The position numbers and the translations under genes were made by a program. Positions 1-11,149 of a stretch of DNA of 64,000 nt are shown piece by piece (the stretch's first letter is position 1; each line of letters begins with the position of its first letter). Origin of the DNA: Corinectria fuckeliana. Lineage: Eukaryota > Ascomycota > Sordariomycetes > Hypocreales > Nectriaceae. The notes under the pieces were generated by a model that saw only the letters and a list, made by a program, of their open reading frames with translations, was not told the origin of the DNA and made no database searches. The stretch spans positions 124,001-188,000 of the forward strand of contig WPDH01000272.1 of the NCBI GenBank assembly GCA_019137255.1, in the 5' to 3' direction.

Positions 1-3000
1 GCTGAATTAAAGTAATACACCTAGATAGGGATAAGTTGTTAGACCTTAAATTCTTATATACCTGTAGAAGAGCTACTCTATAAGTAGTAATTAATCTATA
101 ATAATACTTAGTTACTAGCTAGGTCTAAGACTTTATATATAAGATAATTAATATTAAATCTATTAACCCTTAAAATTTTAGTCTATTCTGACTAACTTTA
201 TATTAAATTATATATAGTTTTAGCGATTAGAATTATATAACTCTATAAAGTAGATACTAAAAGTTATATAAGCCCTCTTATATATAAAAAACCCTAATTT
301 AAAGTAAAATCTTAATAATATTTGCTAAGATTTTAATATAAGGATCTTAATTATTAAGAGTATTTCTAGTTAGAAAAGAAATAAGTCTATTTAATCTTAA
401 TAGGCTGTAAAGCTAGTTAGGCTTTATATCTTACACTCTAATAATAGAGAAGCTTAAGATAATAAAAGACTAAGATAAATAGAAGATTAAGCTAATATTA
501 AACTTATAGATACTTAGTCTAGAGAAGTTTATTAGGGCTAATAGTAAACTAGAGGAAAGCATAATAGATATAAAGATATAAGCCTTTAGGATAAAAAATA
601 TATATATAAGAGGCTTCTTAATTAACTATCTATTATCTAAGGTCTTAAGAAAGCTATCTTAAGCTAAATAGGATTATAATACTTATATAGTAGCTTAGAT
701 ATATAGGTTTATTAGAAAGATAGTCTGCTTAGCTCTAGAAGATACTCTTTATAACCTTCTATTAATATTCTTTAAGCTTAACAGAGAGGAATTTACCTTA
801 CTTACTACCTTTAATAAGAAGCTTTACTTTATATAGAGATATATTAGAAATAAGATTATAGTTCTAAAAGAGGTTTTTATCACTATAGCACTAAATAGGA
901 TTAAAAGGTTAAATAAGATCTAGTATAATAACTAGATGTATAACCTTAAAAGAGGTAATAAGATTATAAAGTTAGAAGTTATTAATTTCTTAATAAGATA
1001 AGCTAATACTAAAAAGAATAATAGTACTAACTTTATAATAGATTCATAAAGAAACCAGCCTTCTTAGGCACCCTAGGGCAACTTAAAGATATTATAAGCT
1101 TCTATAGATACTAAGGATAAGAATAGTAACCTCCTATGTATAAACTGCCCTCTCTTAAAGGCTAGAAGGTATTATAGAGCAGATAAATACTAGAAGAAAT
1201 ACCTAGAGCTTAAGAGGTAAGCTAGAGCTTAAGGCATAAACATGCTAGCCTAAGAAAATATATCTATTAAGACAGCAGAAGCTAACTTTACTAGTATAAT
1301 ACTATTTAGCTAGATAATAGTATCTTAGACTACTTATAAGAAAGTAACCCTCTTAGTAATAGAGGAAGCGTTCTAAAATAATATGATTATTAATTCTAGG
1401 TGCTTAAACTACTACTTTAATAATAAGAAGTGGTTTACCTTTTTCGCTAAAGCTAAAAGCTATAAATAAATAACTATAAGTAATAGTAGAGATCTTTATA
1501 TCTGTAGCTAAGATAATATTAAGATTATCACAGCCTAAAGATCTTTATCCTTAGAAAGGGTCTATTATTACCCTAAGAGAGCAGTAAATATACTTAGCCT
1601 AAGAGTCCTTAAGAGAAAAGGTATAATTATTAATAGGTATACAGATATTATAGCTATTAAAGTAATAAGATAGAAGGTCTATAATATGATTTAGTGCTAT
1701 AATATTACTATCTTAAAGTGTGAAAAGCCTTAAGGCTTTTATAACTTTATAGCCTTACTAAAGAATATATCTACTAAGGCTGTTAAATATAGTATTATAT
1801 ACTACTAGCTGGCTTATACTAGCCCTAATAGAGTTTTTAGAGCCTATTAGGATATAGGTATTTATATTAATACTACTATATTAAAGGGATTCTACTATAA
1901 GACTTATTACCTAGCTAAGGCTAATAAGATAGTTAGTAGGACCCCTCTGGTTAAGATCTTAGTCTTTCTAGACTATATTTTCTAGGATATTATTAAGCTG
2001 ACCCTATAGGGCTTTAAGGGCTATTACTATAGCTTCCACAGAATTAATACTACTATAAGCTTCTACTAGTATATTCCGCTTTAGATAAGAGACTAGGCTT
2101 TACCTAAGATTAAGAGGTGAAAAAAGGCTATAAAAAACATAAGTGCTAAATATAAGGTTAAGATGCTCTGCTTTAATAACACCTTAAAGTTTAAAAGCAA
2201 GAAGATTAAGAGCTGGGCCTTAAAGGAAGGTATTAGTATAAGATTTAGCACTCCTTATACACTAGAACAAAACGGCTGTATTAAGAGAGCTAGTAGAGCC
2301 CTAATTAAAGGAGCCTAAGCTGTGTGTATTAATACTAAGCTGCTAAAGCTGCTATAACCACTCTATATTAAAGTAAGCATCTATATTAATAACTGACTTT
2401 CTACCTCTGTTAATAAGAATAATAAAGCCCTAATCTAGAAGATGTTCTAGATTATTAATATGCCTTATATACCCTACCTTAAGCATATTAGAATATAAGG
2501 ATATATTGCCTATATATGTGTTTTTAACTAGAGAAGAGTTAGATTAGAAAAGATAACTCTATAAGCTTAGAAGGGATTTCTAGTAGGTATAGAAGGCATA
2601 AAGAGATATATCTATAAGGTCTGGCTTTCTGATAAAGAGAGGGTTATAAGAGCCTGAGATATTAGATTTAGAGAGATCTATAGAGATAAGAAAGGCCTAG
2701 AGGATATCCTAGAGCTTAAGGCTATACTAATTAACCTAGAGATCTTAGAAGGCGGCTATATAATCTTTATTAAAAGCTATATTACTATAAGACCTAAAGA
2801 AGTCCACAAAAAGCAGCAGAAGACTATTACTAAGCTAGAGATATAATAAAAGTCAGCTAATAAGCCTAGAGCTACTATAAAGCTATAAGAGGCCTAGAGA
2901 AGAATAACTTTATCTTTTAGTGCCTCCCCTTATAGATAGACTAATAATAATATCCTTAAGGCAGAAATACTATTCCCTAACATACTAGGTAGCTTTAAAA

Positions 3001-5045
3001 ATACTCTTAAGACCTTATAAGACCCCCTGACTAAGATCTTAGGCACTAAGCCTATTTCTAAGCCCTAGCCTTAGAGAGAGAAAAGGTAATACTAAAAGAA
3101 AGCCCCTCCTAAGCCCTCTAATTATACTATATAAAATCAGAGCTGACCTAACTACTTAAAGATGTATAATAGCCTAACTGTACCTACTAAGGTGTATAAA
3201 GAGTAAGACAAGATTATTAAGAAAGTCTAGCATATTATATTTATATTACTAAAGGTATATAAAATTATACTAGATAAAATTATAGCCCTAAAGACCTAAA
3301 AGCAAGCCTAGAAATATAAGAACTATATAAAAGTCTAAAGACTAGCTAAGAAAAAGCAATATAATAACCTTATTAATAAGACTGTGTAAGACCTTATAGA
3401 GAGACTATAAGAGGCCTAAGTCCTTAATAGAAAATAGGTTTATAATATAAAATACCCTGCTGATAAAAACCCTTATATAAGAGCCTAATAGGTAGTCTAA
3501 GAAGACTAAGAGCAAGATAATAATTATACTGTTAGAGAGCTCTATATAGTAGTAGTATATATAGCCTCTATAAGATTATTCTACTTACTTATAGCTATCT
3601 TAAACTATAAAACAGCTTAGTATAATATTACTATAGTATTTCTAAATATAGCAGTAAAGAAAAAGATCTATATTAGGTAGCTATACAGCTTTAAAAATAG
3701 TATAGACTAAGTTTACCTTCTTAATAAAGCTCTTTATAGCCTTCTAATCTTCCTAGCCTAGTAGTTCTCTATAGCTACCTAAGAGCTTACCTTAATAAGC
3801 TTTAAGTTCTTAATATTAGAGGTCTGTATTTTTAAGTGTAAGAATAATATACTATTAATTCTCTATATAGATAATATAGTTATAGCTGCCTAGATAAAGA
3901 AAAAGGTTAACACTATTATAGATAAGATTAGTAGGTTATTTAAGATTAAGGCTCTAAGAGAAATAAAAGACTTTCTAGGCCTTTAGATTATCAGAAAGAG
4001 AAATAACTATTATATTTATATTTATTAGGAATACTACACTAAGAAGATTATTAAAAAATTCACTATAGGGCATCTTAAGCTAGTAAAGATATTATAGCCA
4101 CTTAAGTATAAAATCCCAGGTAACTAAAAGGATAACAAAATTGTTATACTATAAACCTAATAGCTTAAAAAAACAGAAAGTCTTAACTATCTATTAATAG
4201 GTATAAGACCTAATATTATATTTACAACCTAGAAGATATATAAGGCTAATATAGGCCCTACTAAGTATTATAAGAAAGTAATAAAACACCTCTTCTACTA
4301 CCTTTATAGTATGCCCTGCCTAGCTCTTATACTAGGCGGTAAATATAATATTAGAAACTTAAAGCTTTAAGTATATATAGATACTTTCTTTATAGATAAC
4401 TATATAATATATTACTTAACTATAAGGTATATTATATTTGTTAGTAATAGACTAGTTTTTTAGAAATTAAAGAGGCAGACTATTATAGTGATCTTATTAA
4501 TAAAAGTAGAGTTTATAAACCTAACCCTAGCAGGAATATTAGTTTTATAGATATTATAGTTAATTAAGAAAGCTAGGCTAAAACAGCCTAAGCCCTATAT
4601 ACTATTTATAAACAGCTAGAATATAAGACTAGCTGTATTAAATAAGAGAAATACAGCAAGAATATATTATATTAATATACACTTTAAATAGGTTATCTAA
4701 CACACTAAGAAAGGCTATTTTAACCTTTAGTAGATCTATACAGATAAGATGATTATAGATAGGCTAACAAAGGCGCTAAGGTATATAACCCATAAGAGAT
4801 TTATAGTATAACTCTAGATGCGGAAGCCAGATACCTGGGATATATAAAACACTAAGGAATTAGTCAATTTGATATGGAAAAGGGCTTATAAATGCGTTAC
4901 TTGTTTGTGGGTTCCCTTAGCTGTGGGGTGGTGTTGAGGGGTGGTGGCCTGAGGCCACCACCTAGGGCACCTAAGGCCTATAACGCCGCCCCCTTGGAGC
5001 TAGCTAGTCAGATAGATCAATCCTACAGCATCATTGCCAACAACA
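1..5045 (+). mobile_element. Ty1/copia-type LTR retrotransposon, RIP-degraded, 5' end outside window
   Basis: The copia order of domains can be followed on the + strand despite dozens of stop codons. A gag zinc-knuckle-like segment (CINCP, then Cys/Tyr and Trp-KKYLELK remnants) lies near 1132-1215. A protease-like segment (IINSRCLNYYF, from a D-S-G type site) lies near 1380-1450. The integrase C-terminal signature PYTLEQNG lies near 2250-2290. The reverse-transcriptase catalytic box YIDN, from YVDD, lies near 3863. An RNase H start (VYIDTFF) lies near 4370, and the terminal TDKMIADGLTKAL signature near 4735-4775. The internal region is extremely rich in TA, and nearly all damage reads as C-to-T or G-to-A transitions (CAG/CAA to TAG/TAA), the pattern of RIP. 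The element is non-coding now. Any 5' LTR lies left of the window. Confidence 0.88.
4932..5045 (+). repeat. Candidate 3' LTR (114 bp, TGTTG...CAACA), not RIP-mutated
   Basis: About 115 bp after the end of the pol frame there is a purine-rich tract (TGTGGGGTGG, 4922-4931) followed at once by TGTTGAGGGG. This is the usual polypurine-tract/LTR junction. The segment ends TG...CA with a 5-bp terminal inverted repeat, TGTTG (4932-4936) and CAACA (5041-5045). A perfect 10-bp hairpin sits at 4940-4949/4953-4962, and a second at 5035-5044/5047-5056 overlaps the right end. Unlike the internal domain it is GC-rich and full of intact TG and CA dinucleotides. The 3' boundary is the least certain part, because the matching 5' LTR and the target-site duplication are not visible. 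Confidence 0.5.
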
Positions 5046-8000
5046 GGTTGTTGGCAGAGGCGTCAGGGATGGATGATGGGTGGCCGGCCGACCTGCGAGG
5101 GAGCCAACCGCCGGCCCGGAGTGAGTCTAGTCTATGATCTCATCGCGACAAAGGCTGGGAATTGCCAGGAGTATCATCCCTTACACATATCCGGAGTAGA
5201 GGAGACGGAGACGAAGGATCCAGTGGTTAATTAATTACTTGGCCATCCAAGCGCATATCCCTCCATCCCTCCAATATCATCCATACAGCAGCGAACAATC
5301 ATGAATGACCGAGCACATAGCAAGCCGTGTGTGTGTGTTTAATGGAATGCGGCTTGCTGTAGAGCCCCTCCACATTTCTGAGACCATCCAGGGTTAGGAA
5401 AGTTGAGGATGGCCCGCCCGCATTCCGTATTTCATCAGTGATCATCATCATCACAATTCGCAACAAACTTCAGAGCCAAAACACGACCCGCTCCCGCAAA
5501 TTCCCTTTCCCCTTCCCCACTGCCGCATTCCAGCTTTGCTTCTTCCCCTTCTTTCCTTGCCTTCCTTGCCCTTTTTCTTCCGTCTCGTTCCCGAGACTTG
5601 GCCCCCGTTCCGTTCCCGTCGGCGGTTCAAACACGAGATGGTCGATGCGACTAGGCTAGAGGCGTTGGCGGCCCCCCCCCCCCTCCCCTTCTCGGAGTCC
5701 GGAAGGCTGCATTCCCCGCTGAAACCAACGCCAAGGAGCGTCTCCGAGTGGGTTGGTTGCAGGGAAAATGCCAGGATGCATGCATGCTTGGGCCAGGCAG
5801 CGGCCAGCGCAGGCCCCTGGGAGAAGGGGGCTTGGCTCATCCAGCAGGCAAGCAAGCAAAGCAAGCCAAAGAAGGAATAGATTTCAGAGGGCGTTCCAGG
5901 GAGGGGCGGTGGGCGGCTCATCTCATCGCCCCAAAGGTCTTCACCATGAAACCCCCCTTACCTACCTGTACCTAGCCGCCTGCTCCAGGCACGCGATCAC
6001 CATCTCTTTGCGGGATCGGATGTCTGAGCAAGCACGCGCACGCGACCAACAGGCTAACGAAGCTACAGCAGTAACTAGGTAAGTAGGTACTACCTTAGTA
6101 CCCGGAAGCAGCCGCCAGCCAGCCATGCCCGGACAAGCCTGGGTCAGCTCAGCGCGAAATTAGTGTCACCCAGTCTTAGGTAGTCAGCTTATTGCTGCGG
6201 CTGCACAATGGTAATTATGTGTCAGCGCCGCCGCAAAGCAATCTCGATGGTCAAAGGAATGTTCAGGCTTCTCGCGTCATGTTATCCAGTCAAGTCAAGG
6301 CAACCTGCCTGCCTGCCTGCCTGCCTGCCCTTGCTGACCAGGAGAAAATGAACAGAAATCTGTGAGAACTTGCACCGTTTCCGGCATGGCGCTGGCGTCA
6401 GATGCGACCGTTGTGCCGCAAAGCGAGCCCGTCCAAGGTAAAGTGGCGATGCATGCATGACCGCAGACCACAGGGCGTCAGCCGCCAAGCGCTGCTGCAA
6501 CGCTGGTTTCACGGATGCACATCTTTGCATTTGGAGGAGGCCTTGGGGGGGCCAGTCAGTCAGTTTTCGTTAATACTATGTGAGACAGACTGCCGCGGTG
6601 TGCGCCTTGGTGTGTGAAGCAGACTCCAGCTGAGCAGCGCTCATCCATTAGGATTCGTGCGTAGGTACCGAGACAAGGGCTCACAAGGTTCTCTCTTTCT
6701 CTCTCCTTCTCTCTCTTCACTTGCTGAGATGGTGGTGATATCACAGTGGAGCGCGGCAAGGCGGGCTTCCAGGTTGATACCCCTGGGCTGTTTCCCCTTC
6801 CTTAAGTAGTTACTACCATGTACGTACTGTGTTAGAACTAGAAACACCCTGATCGTATGCTAAGCTTTGTAGGATTACGGACCACCTTCCCTGATTGGAC
6901 CTGTGTTCGGGCGCCTAGCCGAGGCCCCGTACATAGGTACCTACTCAGCCTGGGCTGCACTGCCTGGCTGAAGGCTGCCCGCTAGAGAATCCCTCCCCGA
7001 ACTCCGAGCAGCCAGCTATTTGCAGTCAAATGGTTCGACGCCATAGATACGTCGTACATAGTATCTAGACTTGTAGGGAATGCATCCCGACTCAGCCAAT
7101 TCAGGCCAGGTTCTCCTGTTCTCTGGCTCGTAAATCTGCTGCGCCCTCCATGTACGTCCCCATTATCACGGCTCTCCTTTTCTCCATTTCCCTTCATACG
7201 GGATTCCCGTAATTATGTAGCTTGGACAATCACTCCCCTGGCTCTCTCACCTCCTGCCCGAGCGTGATGATCTCTCTTCCATACGAGAACTTTCCCATTT
7301 CCCAACGAACCACTGCGACGCTAGCCATGTTCAAACTGGTGGAGTACGAAGTAGTCCATGTATGATCGTCCTGGTTCGTTTTGGCCGAGTTTTGGGGCTC
7401 GGTGGATCCTGGAGGAGCACCTAGTATGTATAGGGTATCTCCCGTCCTGCGAAACACTCCTTTTTATAGCAACACTGCCGCCTCCTCTGCTCGGCTCAGG
7501 TCGCGTAGAGCATCAAGTTCCACAGATTGATGGATTCGGTGCGTGGGACAAGTAGCGTTTAGTCTTGTAATTTTAGCATAGCCTCGTCCGGGTGGTTGTA
7601 CTCTAGGCCGGCAGCGATCAAGTACTATGTATCTGTTGGTAGGCATTCTTCATAATGTGGCAGACTTGACACATCACGGCACATGAGCTCAACAACGCTC
7701 AATTCGTAGCTTAGTCTAGGTTGGCTGCGAGCACACCAGTGGAGCGTCAACCAGTCCCCGTCAACCCTTTCAATTCTAAGCGCTGTCGAACTAGATCAGG
7801 CATCGCCAGCAACATCTGTAACCGCTTTCTTTCCAAGAGCGGATCCTCGCCTGCCCCAGACTCCGAATTTACATATTAATACCAGCGAAACCGTGCACAT
7901 CGTCACGCGATGCACCAATAGCGCTGCACCACTGGAATTGCAGTTGTACTATTCTAACTTAATTGTCAGTTCCATGACCCCAAAACTGCCGCCGTCTTAC

Positions 8001-9955
8001 CAGAAACTTTTGACGGCGTGTATCGTGCTTAAATTAGATGCCATGCAGGCCGGGGGTGGCTCAGTCGTAGATGATACAAAACGAACGACCCTGAAACGTC
8101 CATTGAAAGCTTGTTAGGACGTCAAGGGACCACTGTGATCCTGAGCTTCCCTCAACCACTTGTTTTTGCTGGTACATTTTCTTCCTATGGAACGAATCTT
8201 CTACGCCGCAGTTTGCTTCAATTCACACGGCACAGACCGGCAAAGGGACTGCCGAGTAACATTTGATGATTTAGTAGTCTGTTGTACAGTCTCGCTAGTA
8301 TAGTACTACAGCGATAGCGACACGTGAAGTCAACCTGAAACAGTTTTGAACACAGTCATCGATAGTCTCAAACTCTAGCATTCCTCGTGCTATCGCTACG
8401 GCCGGAAGCGATGCCAAGGCATAGACAAGAACATGCCGTGGTTCGAGAGATTGCCTGTAGACGCATGTGAGCGTCTGTCCAATGTACGGACCATGACAAC
8501 GACAGGAACGAAAAGTCCAATATACCTCTTTCCTCAAGCAGCGAGATGTGTGATAATCAAGGCGACAAACCATGGACTGGGCAAGCCATCGGAGTGCGAG
8601 GAACGGAGAAGACTTCTGTCACTGAAACGATCGATCAGTACGAATACAGGACATTCCTAGATTTCACCATGGTCTACCTCCAGCTCAATTGCACGGCACC
8701 AATGACCGAGGTGTTCTAAACATGTCTCGTATGACCTGTGCTGCGTTGTCGTTGTACTTTATACACAAAAGCCATGCTGACGATGTGCACTCACTGTTCA
8801 AAATTATGTGCATTTTTGACCTTAATATCATATTCAGGACGACTCACAGTGCTTTAGCAGGCTCTCCGCGTTCAGACCACCTCATTTTTGTCCGAGGACA
8901 TCTCGGCCAGTAAAGGAGCCCCCCAATGTATCATGCGGAATCCTTTGATAGACACGACGATCACTTCTGCGCTGTGATTATCGACGAGCGGTTGCTGAAC
9001 TTTCGACTAGCGCAATGTAGGGATAACTGCTATAAGAATCCGGATAGTCTAGTACCAGATGCCGACTCTTCGTATCTAAACAACCCAAATTCTATGGCAG
9101 GAGCCCGAGAGTCAATGGATTGATATATGGCGAGTCAAGAAGATTGGAGTGGCTAGATATACTCTAAATAGTTTCAGCAGTCGTCTTGACTTATGCGAGG
9201 ACTGTAACTCTTCCATGTCCGAGATGTTCCAAACTAATCGATAGACATGCGAACTTGTAGTACTGACTCCCACCTTGCGTTGCACTTTCCTCAGCGATGC
9301 TCCAGCCACTCTTGAGAAGCTCGTCAACCCTCAACGGGTAGCATCCCAAGTAGCGAGTAGGATCGCAGTGCTTCGAGAGCTGTGCTAAACCCAAGTGTTT
9401 GACAACTAGTGGGATATTCTCCAGCGTGTCTTGCAAGGGCGGGTCTGCCCTCGACCGCAGCAACGTACGCCCGGCTCATGACTTCAGGTGCCTCCCGCCG
9501 TCCTCTATGCCTGGCCAGTCCACATACGGACTCTGTGAGGTTGAGGACTTGGTACTGCCCGGAGCTTACCATCATCGCGTATTCGTTGACTTGCAGTCCA
9601 CTTAGTACGAACTATGCCTGGTGCAGAGCCCCAACTGCCGCGATGAACGCTGTTGGTATTGCTGCCCATTCTAGATGCCACGAACAGAGGAACATTCAGA
9701 ATCTGATACCATGCCATCTATTAGCCCTGTCTACAAAGCAAGTCAGGTGCTTTTGGGAGTTTCCTGGTTACTCTTCGCACGATTCGAAGCTGTAGACTAC
9801 ACGTATAGTTTGCAAGAGTGTAGTTATCATTGCCTGGCTCAATGTATAGAGTCTCAGTATGTACAAAGTAAATTAACTTGCCTGTTACTTTCCGAAATTT
9901 GGGCGTACGTCGCAACTCTTTCGGATGCATAATTTGCCTGCAAAAAAGCAGTACT
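5046..9955. other. Gene-poor stretch, no convincing gene
   Basis: Mixed composition with CT-rich tracts (near 5500-5590 and 6690-6720), a C9-10 run near 5672, a CCTG microsatellite and only short overlapping open frames on both strands. The longest frames (5451-5921 minus, 9409-9795 plus) show no recognisable motif, signal peptide or domain. A minus-strand patch around 9190-9575 has two adjacent open frames that could be a frameshifted relic, but I cannot name a family. Confidence 0.5.
6304..6327. repeat. (CCTG)6 microsatellite
   Basis: Six perfect tandem CCTG units in otherwise unannotated DNA. Confidence 0.9.
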
Positions 9956-10591
9956 CTAATCGCCTTCAACGTTGTCAGCTGAGAGAGTCACATGGGTATT
10001 GGTATTAACGCCGCATGCTTGTATATACCCAGGGACAGAGATAGTCATGTAACCGTCACCACAAATCGCAATTCCTCCCCCGGCACCGGGCGGCTTATAG
10101 AAGCACCGAAACCTATCCGACGCGTCTACCCAACATTGGGCCTTGGACATACCATTGGTAGCCGTTTCCGCCTCGGCACCGAAAACAAAATTTCCTGAGG
10201 GCTCATCGACGTCGTAGGCGTGGCAGGCGAAATTACCCTGCCCCGGCCCGTCGAGGGCTACGACGCTCTTGTCGCCGCCACGGACGACGAAGGTGGTTTG
10301 CTGGTAGGGAATGGACATGAATGCAGTGCGTTTCAACGGAAAGAATGGGGAGAATGCCTCCCCCCCCCCGGTAGATATCGGGGCTTTCGTCGTCCTCGGG
10401 GTAGTGGAGGACCCACGTAATGGTGCGTGCTGCTGCAGACGACTCGGTGGTAGTTGTAGTTGCAGTATTTACCGTGGTAATTGTTGGCTCGGCCGTAACT
10501 GTGGTGTCGTCTGATGAAGGTTAGCAGGGCGACGCGGCAGCATTTTGAACGGCGAAAGCCGGCGGCGCGACAGAGCCGACCAAGCCTTCAT
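9956..10591 (-). pseudogene. Frameshifted gene for a small secreted protein of unknown family
   Basis: On the minus strand an ATG (10589-10591) follows a TATA-like box by about 90 nt. One base out of frame just after the ATG is a good secretion signal (LVGSVAPPAFAVQNAAASPC). The same frame has a TAA at 10521-10523 and then a Thr/Ser-rich stretch (TVTAEPTITTVNTATTTTES). A run of ten G (C10 on +, 10360-10369) marks a second frame change into a 120-residue tail ending at 9956, with several Cys and a GDGYMTISVPGY segment. At least two frameshifts and one stop separate these parts, so the gene looks inactivated. The homopolymer could instead be an assembly error. I do not recognise the family. A secreted, possibly effector-like or surface protein is inference. 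Confidence 0.5.
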
Positions 10592-11149
10592 CTTGCCTCA
10601 AGGGAGCCGTGAAAGAGAGATGCTCAGGTAAGGTCGCAAGGGAGAGGCGACAGCCCACTACAGGAAACAACGGCAATTTATAAGAGCTCGACTGTCTAAA
10701 CTGGGCTAGAATGCTACGGACTCTGTAACTATATTCTCATTTGTCCTTCTCCATGCATGCGATCGATCCCTGGCTAGACTGCTCTAACATGGTCTCGACT
10801 TGGATGATGGTCCCAGGCCATTCAGTGTAAGTTGCGTACCTATCTTCGTTCACAATGAGTCTCGCTTTCTTGACGCCAGACTTCGTGTCAAATCTAGCGA
10901 GGACGGAATAAGTTAAGCACCACCACACAATTGTAGATCACTCAGAGGCTCCACGCAGGATGACGGGATACTAGAATAGCGGCTGAGAAGCCGTTGAAGA
11001 GGCCGATGAGGCCCGTGCTGGCTGATTCAGCGACGAATCACCTGATAACATCAACGGAAGTAGCTAGACAGCATTCGTCATATTCTCACGAGACTCTGTT
11101 CTGGATCTTGACTGAGAGGAATAAATGCCAGCCTCACAGCCTTCCGACG
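10592..11149. other. Intergenic, divergent promoters
   Basis: The stretch lies between the broken secreted-protein gene (minus) and the FUSC-like gene (plus). The open frame of the latter extends upstream to an ATG at 10994, so a start there is possible. No other feature is seen. Confidence 0.5.
10676..10685 (-). promoter_or_regulatory. TATA-like box of the broken secreted-protein gene
   Basis: TTATAAATTG on the minus strand, about 85-95 nt upstream of the ATG at 10591. Confidence 0.35.

Noticed and set aside
5451..5921. 156-codon minus frame near a CT-rich tract
   Set aside because: Low-complexity sequence (RRERNG, KKKGKEGKE) with no motif; four other frames in the same place are also open.
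7020..8450. GGTTCGA-like boxes (7032, 8433) as possible tRNA B-boxes
   Set aside because: No matching A-box, acceptor stem or cloverleaf could be formed around them.
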